64,000 nucleotides of DNA from Bacteroides caecigallinarum (GCF_016901995.1 NZ_JACJLE010000010.1:17759-81758), one strand, 5' to 3'; positions 44,401-52,887 are shown, counted from the stretch's first letter. Notes: a model not told the origin generated them from the sequence alone. Program-made: numbers and translations.

Positions 44401-44546
44401 TTTATAAGTACATTTACACCAATTAATGGTTCATTCATTTCCTTGTCTGTCACAGTACCTTGAACGATTTGAGCCTGTGCATACAACGAAGTTAGAAACA
44501 TCCCTACCAGGAATGTCACTACAGAAAGAGAAAATCGCTTCTGCAT
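41496..44546 (-). CDS. SusC/RagA-family TonB-linked outer-membrane transporter
   Basis: A 1016-residue transporter. After a signal peptide (ends near Y-A-Q-A-Q, residue 26) comes a carboxypeptidase regulatory-like domain (Q-G-T-V-T-D-K through about 105), then the TonB box region L-G-E-V-V-V-T-A-M-G, a plug domain with N-P-D-D-I-A-S-I-T-L-L-K-G-A-S-A-A-A-L-Y-G, and a 22-strand barrel ending in aromatic F-G-L-N-L-K-L-N-F. It takes up the nutrient bound by the SusD partner. No glycosidase, protease or regulator lies next to the pair, so the substrate is unknown. It is preceded by a -7 box about 95 bases upstream. Confidence 0.96.
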   Translation of the reverse strand: MQKRFSLSVVTFLVGMFLTSLYAQAQIVQGTVTDKEMNEPLIGVNVLIKGTTTGTVTDFSGNYSIEASPDDILVFSYVSMKSVEETVGNRKIINVVMESDAQSLGEVVVTAMGIKRQSETLTYSAQTVGGKDVNDVKSVNMINALQGKSAGLQITPNSTGAGGSSKIQFRGSKSISGSNQPLIVVDGVPVMTTVSSDQVDSNWGGQRDGGDVMSTINPDDIASITLLKGASAAALYGAVAANGAIMITTKSAQSGKVSVNVSSNTTMETPMLLPEFQNNYGMSDSGTYSWGNKLDSPAPNYLKKFYRTGFTTNNSISLAGGNENIQSYFSYGNVYSQGITPTNDYRSHNLSSKVGFNVLKNIHVDFNAKFVNQYIKNQAAAGYLFNPLTGAYLFPRGEDWDGYKENFEVFDPERGINVQNWTNVKQEQFSNPYWVLNRQASIVDRNRYEFGGSVKWDITPDFNIQGRMRYERGEEHWTNNLYASSSGDKYTMGRFKDNRYFSDQLYGDVLLNYNHTFNDFMLSVTAGSSFTKSKTSHVDMLAEGEKFISPEEGGNVYYPNIFAPNNYYKNLFVLGNEDFWNTEKRLNAVFATAQVGWRDGLFLDLSARNDWSSALAYTESCSFFYPSVGASLLLDRFVDMGKNVNLLKLRGSYSIVGNDVPVYVTNLLYHFVKDGNGAIGAPENAPFRTLKPEKTHSMEFGFEGTFFQNRLTMAITYYKTNTKNQFFSVSAPYQSGLRNRYVNAGDVQNQGFEFTAGWYQQFNDNFSWSTDFNISYNENIIKELVDELPNGLTLTDFGGAKIILKEGGQYGDLYVRHIMRDENGKPIMNEGKPVISGDGPNELEYAGNMNSKVFAGWTNTFYYKDFSLSFLIDARFGGKVLSMTEATLDGWGVSKRTGDARDAGKVVVDGVEFDPKAWYTTTGCSNFNTPYANENYVYDATNVRLRELSFGYTFRNLFGAGKNLTAAVIGRNLFFFYKDAPMDPDISAGTGNGIQGVDMFGLPTSRSFGLNLKLNF

Positions 44547-44640
44547 AGTATTAAATTTAAAAATAAAACAATGTTGCTATATATTCTAAAATAAAGCAGT
44601 TTAGTTTTTTCGGTTCAATAAAGATTTAATGCTAACATCA

Positions 44641-44648
44641 CAAATATA
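44641..44648 (-). promoter_or_regulatory. -7 promoter box of the SusCD operon
   Basis: On the minus strand TATATTTG matches TAnnTTTG exactly. No -33 TTTG lies at the proper distance. Transcription would start near 44634, leaving an 87-base leader before susC. Confidence 0.5.
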
Positions 44649-45572
44649 AAAATATTTTTTCAAATAAATAAATAAAATGAAATAAAAATACTCGGAAAGA
44701 GACTCCATTTATAAAAAAAAACGAGGCATATACAGAGATAACTATTTAACTTTCAAGATATTAACAAAGGTGATATTTTAGAACTTCATATAAAATAAAT
44801 AATTATACAGTAGAAACAAATGAAAATAATCCCACATTATAATAATGGGAAATAGTGGAAAAAGAATTCATAAAAGTCAAAGGACCGGTTTTATGTGCAG
44901 TATTTGAACAGAAAGGAGATAAAATTCAAGCACTAACCAATCTAACATATTGAGCAATATTTTAGCAATATAAATTCTTTTTATCACAATAAATAACGAA
45001 ATCAATAACAACTATATTTATTATTTATTGCCATCTAGAAAGCAAAAGTTAATCAAGCCCACAATATAACCAACAGAAATAACATCTAAACAGTCCAAGA
45101 TGTTAAATACCCACTTAGAATTAACAATCGCCCAAACGAAATACTTCAATAAAACAACAAAGAATTCCAATTTAAACGACAAAGAATATCTTTCAAAATG
45201 ACCTGTCGTTTTTATAAAACGCTTGGATCCGGCTAAAAACATTGAAAAAAGCAACGTTTTTTCTCTATTTGGGAAATAAAAACAGCGTAAATTAAAATAT
45301 CAATAATGCAAAAACACAAACGTATATAAAACATATTTAAAGCATATACCCATAATATGCGACATATAAAAATCTACATATATGATTATATAACTTTTTA
45401 CCATTATCATAACCTACCAGAAATCATTTATTACCATCAAACAATAAATCGTCTGCAAAATTCAGACTCTCAGCTTAACCAATTATCATTTTGTCAAATT
45501 GTCATTAACAAAAACATATATAGCCTATACATAAACCAATGAATATTATAAATTGAAAAACTGTGTTTTTCA
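44649..45572. other. AT-rich intergenic region without a convincing gene
   Basis: About 920 bases lie between the SusCD promoter and the radA promoter. Composition is very AT-rich, with many A- and T-runs. A 77-codon minus-strand frame (45021-45254) and a 61-codon plus-strand frame (45357-45542) exist, but neither has a promoter, ribosome site or recognisable product. There is no RNA gene that I can see. Bent or regulatory DNA for the SusCD promoter, or decayed genes, are possible. Confidence 0.6.
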
Positions 45573-45604
45573 TTTGTCTCTACGCTCACCTTTCATTACT
45601 TTTG
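45573..45604 (+). promoter_or_regulatory. Consensus promoter of radA
   Basis: TTTG at 45573-45576 and TACTTTTG at 45597-45604 are 20 bases apart, a full match. Transcription would start near 45611. This lies inside the longer open frame from 45553 and places the real radA start at 45631. Confidence 0.8.
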
Positions 45605-45630
45605 CATATTATACATTATCAAGCTCAACA

Positions 45631-47004
45631 ATGGCAAAAGACAAAACAGTATTCGTATGCACAAACTGCGGACAGGAGTCACCAAAATGGATTGGCAAAT
45701 GTCCTTCATGCGGACAGTGGAACACTTTTTCGGAAGAAGTGGTGAGAAAGGAAACACCTGTGGCAAAGCATGCCGTCCACGGTATTGAATCCATTCGTTC
45801 AAAACCACAATACCTTAAGGAAATCGTTTCATCGGACGAACAGAGAATTGACCTTATGGACGACGAGCTGAACAGAGTGCTCGGTGGCGGACTGGTGCAA
45901 GGTTCGCTCACACTGCTTGGCGGCGAACCGGGTATAGGCAAGTCAACACTAGTTCTGCAAACAGTACTACATCTGACCAACAAAAGAATACTGTATATAT
46001 CAGGCGAGGAAAGTGCGCGACAACTCAAGCTGCGTGCTGACAGAATAAGGCATAACGGAGAGAGCGAACTGCTCATAGCATGCGAGACATCGCTGGAACA
46101 GATTTTTGCCAATATAAAGAGTACTTCTCCGGACTTGGTTATTATTGACTCCATACAGACTATTTCTACAGAAAATCTCGACTCATCACCCGGAAGCATA
46201 GTACAGGTGAGAGAATGTTCGGCAGCAATACTGAGATTTGCAAAGGAAACGGGAACTCCGGTCATACTGATTGGTCATATCAACAAGGAGGGAAGCATTG
46301 CCGGACCTAAGGTATTGGAACATATCGTCGATACTGTACTTCAGTTCGAAGGCGACCAGCACTATATGTACCGAATACTGCGAAGCATAAAAAACCGTTT
46401 CGGAAGTACCGCCGAACTGGGTATATACGAGATGCGTCAGGACGGTCTGCGTCAGGTAAGCAATCCTTCTGAACTGCTGCTCACACAGGATCATGAAGGA
46501 ATGAGCGGAATTTCCATAGCCTGTGCAACTGAAGGTATCCGTCCATTCCTTATCGAGGTACAGGCACTTGTAAGTACAGCTGCCTACGGAACGCCTCAAC
46601 GCTCGGCAACAGGGTTCGACATCAGAAGAATGAACATGCTGCTTGCCGTACTAGAGAAACGTGTGGGTTTCAAACTGGCTCAGAAGGATGTATTCCTGAA
46701 CATTGCCGGTGGACTGAAAGTAAACGACCCGGCTATCGACCTGGCTGTGATAAGTGCCATTCTTTCCAGTAATATGGACACGGAAATAGAATCGGGAGTA
46801 TGTATGGCAGGCGAAGTGGGACTTAGCGGAGAAATACGACCTGTGAATAGAATTGAACAGAGGATAAGCGAGGCCGAGAAACTTGGTTTCACACGTATGC
46901 TGGTGCCAAAACATAATCTGCAAGGACTGGACAAAAAGAAAATAAAGATTGAACTTGTTCCTGTAAGAAAAGTGGAAGAAGCATTCAGGGAACTTTTCGG
47001 ATGA
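45631..47004 (+). CDS. radA: DNA repair protein RadA (Sms), branch-migration helicase
   Basis: A 457-residue RecA-related protein acting on recombination intermediates. The N-terminal zinc finger C-T-N-C-G through C-P-S-C-G is intact, followed by Walker A G-G-E-P-G-I-G-K-S-T, the RadA-specific K-N-R-F-G motif, and a C-terminal Lon-protease-like domain with N-I-A-G-G-L-K-V-N-D-P-A and the G-E-V-G-L-S-G-E-I-R-P-V motif. I start at MAKDKTVF because a consensus promoter overlaps the upstream 26 codons, which have no homology. The next gene follows after 25 bases and is likely co-transcribed. Confidence 0.96.
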   Translation: MAKDKTVFVCTNCGQESPKWIGKCPSCGQWNTFSEEVVRKETPVAKHAVHGIESIRSKPQYLKEIVSSDEQRIDLMDDELNRVLGGGLVQGSLTLLGGEPGIGKSTLVLQTVLHLTNKRILYISGEESARQLKLRADRIRHNGESELLIACETSLEQIFANIKSTSPDLVIIDSIQTISTENLDSSPGSIVQVRECSAAILRFAKETGTPVILIGHINKEGSIAGPKVLEHIVDTVLQFEGDQHYMYRILRSIKNRFGSTAELGIYEMRQDGLRQVSNPSELLLTQDHEGMSGISIACATEGIRPFLIEVQALVSTAAYGTPQRSATGFDIRRMNMLLAVLEKRVGFKLAQKDVFLNIAGGLKVNDPAIDLAVISAILSSNMDTEIESGVCMAGEVGLSGEIRPVNRIEQRISEAEKLGFTRMLVPKHNLQGLDKKKIKIELVPVRKVEEAFRELFG

Positions 47005-47029
47005 ACATAAAGACTAAAACTTAATTAAG

Positions 47030-48673
47030 ATGGTAAACGAATATCAACTCAGAATATTGCCTGAACAGGCTGCAAGCGAACAGTCGCTGAAGACATATAT
47101 CAGCCGCGAAAAGGGGCTTGACATCAGAACTATCAATGCTGTAAGAGTTCTGAAAAAGAGTATTGACGCACGTCAGCGTACCATATATGTAAATGTAAAG
47201 GTACAGGTGTTCATCAACGAAGTGCCGGACACACAGGAATATACTCATACCGAATACAAAAACGTTAGCGGAAAGCCTCAGGTGATTGTTGTGGGCGCCG
47301 GTCCGGGAGGACTGTTTGCCGCACTGCGACTTATAGAGCTTGGTCTGCGTCCGATAGTAATTGAACGCGGAAAAAACGTACGCGAAAGGAAAGAAGACCT
47401 GGCAAAAATCAGCCGCGAGCATAAGGTTGATCCCGAATCAAACTACAGTTTCGGTGAAGGTGGCGCAGGTGCATATTCCGACGGCAAGCTTTATACAAGA
47501 AGCAAGAAGCGCGGCAATGTGGATAAGATTCTGAATGTGTTCTGCCAGCACGGAGCCAGCACCTCAATCCTTATAGATGCACACCCTCACATCGGAACAG
47601 ACAAACTGCCGAGGGTGATTGAAAACATGAGAAATACCATTCTGGAATGCGGCGGAGAAGTTCACTTCAAGACCAGAATGGATGCCATTATTATAGAGAA
47701 AAATAAGGTTGTTGGCATTGAGACCAACGATGGAAGGACTTTCAGAGGTCCGGTGATACTTGCCACCGGTCATTCCGCACGCGACGTTTACCGCTGGCTA
47801 TATGCCAACGGCGTGAAAATGGAGACTAAAGGTCTTGCCGTAGGTGTACGTCTGGAACATCCGTCAATGCTTATCGACCAGATTCAGTATCACAACAAGA
47901 ACGGAAGAGGCAAATACCTTCCGGCAGCTGAATACAGTTTCGTACAGCAGGTTGACGGACGCGGTGTATATAGCTTCTGTATGTGTCCTGGTGGTTTTGT
48001 AGTTCCTGCCGCAAGTGGTCCTCACCAGCTGGTTGTAAACGGAATGAGCCCGAGCAACCGTGGTACGAAATGGAGTAACTCGGGTATGGTGGTAGAAATT
48101 CGTCCTGAAGACTTGAACGACCCTACCCTGCAACTGCAGGCATGCGAAGTGATTGAAGGCTCTGCAGAACAGCAGACAGAAGAACTGATACGCAAGACTG
48201 CCAAGGATGGAGAACAGTCGGTTCTGGCAATGATGCAATTCCAGGAAAAACTGGAACAGATATGCTGGCAACAGGCAAATATGCGACAGACTGCTCCCGC
48301 ACAAAGAATGGTAGATTTCACAAGAAAGAAACTGAGCTACGACCTTCCTGTCACTTCCTACAGCCCTGGCATCATATCATCACCACTACACTTCTGGATG
48401 CCTAAATTCATCAGCGAACGTCTGAGCAAAGGATTCGAGATGTTCGGCAGAAGTTCGCACGGATTCCTCACCAACGATGCGGTGATGATAGCAGTGGAAA
48501 CACGTACATCGGCACCTGTCAGAATTGTACGCGACAACGAAACGCTGCAGCATGTCACAGTAGAAGGACTCTTCCCTTGCGGTGAAGGTGCAGGTTATGC
48601 CGGAGGAATAGTATCGGCTGGGGTTGACGGAGAGAGATGTGCAGAAGCTGTTGCTGCGTTCATGAGAATTTAA
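47030..48673 (+). CDS. FAD-dependent dehydrogenase (COG2509-like)
   Basis: A 547-residue flavoprotein. The dinucleotide-binding motif V-I-V-V-G-A-G-P-G-G-L-F-A-A-L lies near residues 84-98, preceded by an N-terminal domain of about 80 residues. Other features are F-G-E-G-G-A-G-A-Y-S-D-G-K-L, G-V-R-L-E-H-P-S, and a C-terminal F-P-C-G-E-G-A-G-Y-A-G-G-I-V-S-A-G-V-D-G that closes the FAD site. Members of this family are widespread and uncharacterised. The stop codon lies within the first copy of an 11-bp tandem repeat that runs up to the LuxR gene. Confidence 0.9.
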   Translation: MVNEYQLRILPEQAASEQSLKTYISREKGLDIRTINAVRVLKKSIDARQRTIYVNVKVQVFINEVPDTQEYTHTEYKNVSGKPQVIVVGAGPGGLFAALRLIELGLRPIVIERGKNVRERKEDLAKISREHKVDPESNYSFGEGGAGAYSDGKLYTRSKKRGNVDKILNVFCQHGASTSILIDAHPHIGTDKLPRVIENMRNTILECGGEVHFKTRMDAIIIEKNKVVGIETNDGRTFRGPVILATGHSARDVYRWLYANGVKMETKGLAVGVRLEHPSMLIDQIQYHNKNGRGKYLPAAEYSFVQQVDGRGVYSFCMCPGGFVVPAASGPHQLVVNGMSPSNRGTKWSNSGMVVEIRPEDLNDPTLQLQACEVIEGSAEQQTEELIRKTAKDGEQSVLAMMQFQEKLEQICWQQANMRQTAPAQRMVDFTRKKLSYDLPVTSYSPGIISSPLHFWMPKFISERLSKGFEMFGRSSHGFLTNDAVMIAVETRTSAPVRIVRDNETLQHVTVEGLFPCGEGAGYAGGIVSAGVDGERCAEAVAAFMRI

Positions 48674-48711
48674 ACACCATTTAAATACCATTTAAACACT
48701 GTTTAAACGAT
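48668..48711. repeat. Four 11-bp tandem repeats before the LuxR-type gene
   Basis: The unit ATTTAAACACC occurs at 48668-48678, then ATTTAAATACC, ATTTAAACACT and the more diverged GTTTAAACGAT at 48701-48711, in exact 11-base register. The run begins 3 bases before the stop codon of the dehydrogenase gene and ends 6 bases before the LuxR ATG. Each copy has a TTTAAA core, placing the cores on one face of the helix. Confidence 0.9.
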
Positions 48712-48717
48712 AATAAA

Positions 48718-49299
48718 ATGATTCCTGAAATTGCCATAATCGAAAAGAATACTCTTACGGCACTTGGATTGCAGACCATACTGGAAGAGTTGATACCGCA
48801 GGCTGTCATACGCGTGTTCCATTCGTTCGAAGCTCTAATAGACGATACTCCGGACATGTATGCACACTATTTTGTGTCGACATCAATATATTTCGAGCAC
48901 ACTGCTTTCTTCCTTGAAAGAAAGCCCAAAAGCATAGTGTTGTCAGCCGGAGAGCCGCAGATTCCGGTTGGCGTTCCTGTGCTCAACACCTTTCTGCCAC
49001 AGGAAAAGCTGATCAAAGCTTTTATGGATATGCGTAACAAGGGACACGAAATGACACATCATCCGGTCAAACCTTTACCAAACGAAAACATCAATACTCT
49101 TTCTGCCAGAGAAATTGAGGTGCTGGTTCTTGTAACCAAAGGACTGATAAACAAAGAAATTGCTGATAAGCTGAACATAAGCCTCACAACGGTAATATCA
49201 CACAGGAAAAACATCACGGAGAAGCTTGGCATAAAATCCGTTTCCGGACTGGCTATTTATGCCGTAATGAACGGATATATTGATGCCGACAGCATATAA
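48718..49299 (+). CDS. LuxR-type transcriptional regulator with degenerate receiver-like domain
   Basis: A 193-residue regulator. The C-terminal LuxR-type DNA-binding domain (about 125-190) is typical: N-T-L-S-A-R-E-I-E-V-L-V-L-V-T-K-G, then I-N-K-E-I-A-D-K-L-N-I-S-L-T-T-V-I-S-H-R-K-N-I. The N-terminal 110 residues have a receiver-like pattern, but the acidic pair is replaced by I-I-E-K-N and the phospho-acceptor position reads F-V-S-T, so it is probably not phosphorylated. It sits directly before the TonB-dependent receptor gene (85 bases) and probably controls it. The 11-bp tandem repeat covers its leader. Confidence 0.88.
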   Translation: MIPEIAIIEKNTLTALGLQTILEELIPQAVIRVFHSFEALIDDTPDMYAHYFVSTSIYFEHTAFFLERKPKSIVLSAGEPQIPVGVPVLNTFLPQEKLIKAFMDMRNKGHEMTHHPVKPLPNENINTLSAREIEVLVLVTKGLINKEIADKLNISLTTVISHRKNITEKLGIKSVSGLAIYAVMNGYIDADSI

Positions 49300-49384
49300 A
49301 ATCATAATAAATTAGGATTGTACATTTTCACCAATTGAGTTTCCTTTGCATCCGGATTTACAAAAACGACAAACAGACTAAAAA

Positions 49385-51796
49385 ATGAAAAAAGGTACAG
49401 TTCTAAAATCATTGAAGATAATGGCAGCAGGTGTAACTGTCATCTCTGCTGCGACGCCGGCATATAGCATGCCTAAGGAGGAAACAGCAGAAGCTCCAAA
49501 AGACACAACACGAGTAATAGACATTGAAGAAGTTATAGTAATAGCTACTCCTAAAGAAAACAACAGACTGAGACAACAGCCTCTTTCTGCAACATCTTTT
49601 TCGCAAGGAGATATGAGAAACAACTCTGTGACTTCTGTAAAATCATTGTCCGGACTTGTTCCAAACCTGTTTATACCTGATTACGGATCAAAACTTACCA
49701 CATCAGTTTACGTAAGAGGTATAGGTTCAAGAATAAATACCCCTGCCGTAGGACTATACGTTGATAATATTCCTTTTATAGACAAATCGGCTTTTGATTT
49801 CAACTATTCAGATATAGAACGTATAGACGTATTGCGCGGTCCTCAGGGTACTCTGTACGGACGCAACACTATGGGTGGTCTTATACGTGTATTCACTAAA
49901 TCTCCTTTTTCATATCAAGGTACGGACATAAGCCTAGGAGCAGCCACCTATAACAACTATAAGGCTTCGGTAAACCACTATCATCGCATTTCTGACAAAT
50001 TTGCATTTTCAGCAGGAGCTTTTTATGAACATGAAGGAGGTTTCTTTGAAAATGTAGCACGCAACAACGAAAAGATAGATAAAGGTGACGAAGTAGGTGG
50101 AAGAATGAGAGCTATCTGGTTGCCAAAAGACAATCTTAAACTGGACTTTACAGTAAATTATGAATATTCCAACCAGGGAGGTTATCCATATCAGCTGACA
50201 AGCCTTTCTGAAACAGACATCTACTATCAGGACTTGAAAGGGGACTTGGGTAAAGTAGCATACAACAATGAATGCGGATATATGCGTCATCTCCTCAACG
50301 GTGGGTTGAACCTTGAGCATCAGGCAGATAACTTCATTCTGAGCAGTGTTACAGGTTTCCAGTATCTGAAAGATGAAATGAACCTTGATCAGGACTTCAC
50401 AAGAAAGAATGTCTATACTATGTCACAGAGACAGAATTCAAAAACAATAAGCGAAGAAATAGTTCTGAAATCAAAACCGGGACGCCGCTGGCAGTGGACT
50501 ACCGGCGTGAGCGGTTTCTACCAATGGCTGGATACTGAAGGACCTGTGACTTTCCATGAGGATGGTATTTCATCATTAATGGAAAACAATGTAAACGGTA
50601 TATTCAAGAAAATCAAAGAAGAAAAACCTATGATGCCGGACATGAGTCTTGATATAACAGATGAAAACATATTAATTGGCGGAAACTTCAAATCTCCAAT
50701 GCTCAGTACGGGAATATACCACCAATCAACAATAAATGATATTATCTTTAAAGGACTTTCATTTACAGCAGGTTTAAGAATGGAATACGAAAGATACTGG
50801 CTGGACTATAACTCTAACACCAATATCAATTTCGATTTTAAAATAGCTGTTATGCCAATGCCATTCAAGGGACTGAACTCTTCACCGAAAGTAAATGGTA
50901 ATATAAGCCATGACTATATTCAGTTATTGCCTAAATTCGCCCTACAATACGATTTCAACAAAAGCAACAATATCTATGCATCAGTATCTAAAGGTTATCG
51001 TTCAGGAGGATACAATATACAAATGTTCTCTGAAATAGTACAAGGAGAAATGATAAATGGAATGATAGCTGTATTGAACGAAAAGAGTCACGGTATGGTT
51101 TCACAAATGGGAGGAGACAAAATTCCTCACTATGAATTCAACATTCAGGAAACAACAATGTATAAACCTGAATATTCATGGAACTACGAAATAGGTTCGC
51201 ATATGACCATGTTTGACGGACGACTTCAGGCAGATGTAGCCGCATTCTATATGGACACTCATGACCAACAGATTTCACGATTTGCAGCAAGCGGCTTGGG
51301 ACGTATAACAGTAAATGCAGGTAAGAGCAGAAGCATCGGTGGTGAACTGGCTCTGAAAGCACAGATAACAGATGCATTCAGCCTGAACGGTAATTACGGA
51401 TACACTCATGCCACATTCACCGACTACGTAGTAAGCGATGAAGTAAACTATAACGGCAACTATGTACCATTCGTTCCACAGCATACTTTCAACATTGGCG
51501 GACAGTACATTTTCCGAATGAAAAGTGGAGCCTGGCTTGACAATATAATGTTGAATGCCAACTATAGAGGAGCCGGACGTGTATATTGGACAGAACAAAA
51601 TAACGCATACCAGAATCTTTACGGTACACTGAACGGACGTATCAGCCTGAACAAAGGAAACGGACAGATAGGTATCTGGATTAACAATGCACTTAACACA
51701 AAATACCAGGCTTTCTACTTCGAATCAATGAACAGAGGATTTGCACAGATGGGACGCCCAATGCAGATAGGTGTCGATTTAAGATGCCGATTCTAA
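49385..51796 (+). CDS. TonB-dependent outer-membrane receptor
   Basis: An 803-residue receptor with a signal peptide ending near A-Y-S (residue 28). A TonB box-like D-I-E-E-V-I-V-I-A-T lies near 46-55. The plug domain follows with V-Y-V-R-G-I-G-S-R, V-D-N-I-P and D-V-L-R-G-P-Q-G-T-L-Y-G-R-N-T-M-G-G, then the barrel, ending V-D-L-R-C-R-F. It lacks the N-terminal regulatory-like domain of SusC proteins, and there is no SusD partner, so it is of the siderophore, heme or vitamin uptake class. No thiamine or cobalamin riboswitch is visible in the 85-base leader. The substrate is unknown; iron-related cargo is plausible. Confidence 0.93.
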   Translation: MKKGTVLKSLKIMAAGVTVISAATPAYSMPKEETAEAPKDTTRVIDIEEVIVIATPKENNRLRQQPLSATSFSQGDMRNNSVTSVKSLSGLVPNLFIPDYGSKLTTSVYVRGIGSRINTPAVGLYVDNIPFIDKSAFDFNYSDIERIDVLRGPQGTLYGRNTMGGLIRVFTKSPFSYQGTDISLGAATYNNYKASVNHYHRISDKFAFSAGAFYEHEGGFFENVARNNEKIDKGDEVGGRMRAIWLPKDNLKLDFTVNYEYSNQGGYPYQLTSLSETDIYYQDLKGDLGKVAYNNECGYMRHLLNGGLNLEHQADNFILSSVTGFQYLKDEMNLDQDFTRKNVYTMSQRQNSKTISEEIVLKSKPGRRWQWTTGVSGFYQWLDTEGPVTFHEDGISSLMENNVNGIFKKIKEEKPMMPDMSLDITDENILIGGNFKSPMLSTGIYHQSTINDIIFKGLSFTAGLRMEYERYWLDYNSNTNINFDFKIAVMPMPFKGLNSSPKVNGNISHDYIQLLPKFALQYDFNKSNNIYASVSKGYRSGGYNIQMFSEIVQGEMINGMIAVLNEKSHGMVSQMGGDKIPHYEFNIQETTMYKPEYSWNYEIGSHMTMFDGRLQADVAAFYMDTHDQQISRFAASGLGRITVNAGKSRSIGGELALKAQITDAFSLNGNYGYTHATFTDYVVSDEVNYNGNYVPFVPQHTFNIGGQYIFRMKSGAWLDNIMLNANYRGAGRVYWTEQNNAYQNLYGTLNGRISLNKGNGQIGIWINNALNTKYQAFYFESMNRGFAQMGRPMQIGVDLRCRF

Positions 51797-51814
51797 TTAC
51801 TTACTACATAAAAC

Positions 51815-51853
51815 AAAAAAATGGCAGGACACGTTTTTCGTTCTGCCATTTTT
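51815..51853. terminator. Bidirectional terminator between the receptor gene and ppx
   Basis: AAAAAATGGCAG at 51815-51826 pairs with CTGCCATTTTTG at 51843-51854, leaving A- and T-runs on both sides for convergent transcripts. Confidence 0.85.
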
Positions 51854-51863
51854 GTTTGTTATA

Positions 51864-52802
51864 TCACACCTCATTATTCAAAGCTTTCCATTTGTTACGC
51901 AAATAGATACCGTCTATCACTCCATCGGCAAGTCCGATAACAGGAACGTAAATGTAAGTAGCCTTAATAATTCCGGCAATGGTAAGGAAAATATCACCGG
52001 CCGGAACAATAACATCGGCACGGTCGGGTTTAAGATTGAATTTCTGCATTCTTTCGGACACAGTCAATTGTTTCAATTCATTATGAAGCTCCTCAAGTGA
52101 CGCTACTGTCATACGGGCACGCTTCTTGTCTTTCTTCTCAATCATGCGGTACAATTTATTGATATTACCTCCCGAACCGATAATATTCGTATCCGGATAA
52201 GACTGCGCCAGTTCTGCCATGTCATTTTTCAGTCTCTCCCACTCGCCTTCTTTCACCGCCTCATTAAGGATACGCACTGTTCCGATGTTATATGAACGGC
52301 TACATACCAACTGACCTTTGGACAGCAAATTGATCTCAGTACTACCACCACCGACATCGACATACATATAATTACCCTTACGGTCTTCCATAGACTCAAC
52401 ATGGTTGTTATATACAATCTTTGCCTCTTCCTGACCGTCGATTATCTCAATCTCAATTCCCGTCTCCTTGGCAACACGTTTTATTATCTCCGGACCATTC
52501 TTTGAGTCACGCATTGCAGAAGTAGCACACGCGCGGTAATCCTTTACGTCATATATCTTCATGAGATAACTGTAAGATTTCATCAGACGAAGCATGTTTT
52601 TGGCACGTTTATCAGAAATCTTATTCTTTGAGAACACATCAAATCCCAACCTGAGGGGTACACGCAACAATAATACCTTTGAGAATTTCACTCCTTCTTT
52701 TGTTTCTTCAAGATGCTTGATAAGCAAACGTACCGCATTGGAACCGATGTCTATGGCTGCATAATTTACGCCATTCTGCATTGTTTCAATTTCTTTACTC
52801 AT
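51864..52802 (-). CDS. ppx: Exopolyphosphatase/guanosine pentaphosphate phosphohydrolase family
   Basis: A 312-residue protein of the ASKHA-fold Ppx/GppA family. Motifs are AAIDIGSNAVRLLI (phosphate 1), MYVDVGGGSTEINLL and I-I-G-S-G-G-N-I-N-K-L, the usual ATPase-fold loops. It hydrolyses the ends of inorganic polyphosphate or pppGpp. It is the short form without the C-terminal HD domain of E. coli Ppx. It lies 134 bases downstream of ppk on the same strand, so synthesis and degradation genes are paired, as in many bacteria. A set of alternative hairpins separates them. Confidence 0.93.
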   Translation of the reverse strand: MSKEIETMQNGVNYAAIDIGSNAVRLLIKHLEETKEGVKFSKVLLLRVPLRLGFDVFSKNKISDKRAKNMLRLMKSYSYLMKIYDVKDYRACATSAMRDSKNGPEIIKRVAKETGIEIEIIDGQEEAKIVYNNHVESMEDRKGNYMYVDVGGGSTEINLLSKGQLVCSRSYNIGTVRILNEAVKEGEWERLKNDMAELAQSYPDTNIIGSGGNINKLYRMIEKKDKKRARMTVASLEELHNELKQLTVSERMQKFNLKPDRADVIVPAGDIFLTIAGIIKATYIYVPVIGLADGVIDGIYLRNKWKALNNEV

Positions 52803-52848
52803 AGTATTTGCCTTTTATATTTTAACAATAAGTTTATAAACTAGATAG

Positions 52849-52887
52849 TTGCTTGCCACCATACCCTTGCGGGCAAGCGACAAGCAA
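52849..52887 (-). promoter_or_regulatory. Mutually exclusive hairpins between ppk and ppx
   Basis: GCTTGCC (52851-52857) can pair with GGCAAGC (52872-52878), or TTGCTTG (52849-52855) with CAAGCAA (52881-52887); both use the same 5' arm. The stems lie in the 134-base gap between ppk and ppx. They could be a processing site or a partial terminator that lowers ppx relative to ppk. No T-run follows. Confidence 0.5.

Noticed and set aside
45021..45254. A 77-codon minus-strand frame in the gene-free gap
   Set aside because: It has hydrophobic stretches but no promoter, ribosome site or recognisable family, and long frames of this size can occur by chance. It may be a gene remnant, which I cannot show.
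44649..45572. A tRNA or other stable RNA gene in the large gap
   Set aside because: I found no cloverleaf, conserved T-loop sequence or G+C-rich block, though weak folds cannot be excluded by eye.
48668..48711. The tandem repeat as a CRISPR array
   Set aside because: Units are 11 bases and directly adjacent, with no spacers and no cas genes nearby.
49300..49384. A thiamine or cobalamin riboswitch before the TonB receptor
   Set aside because: The gap is only 85 bases and lacks the conserved boxes of either riboswitch.
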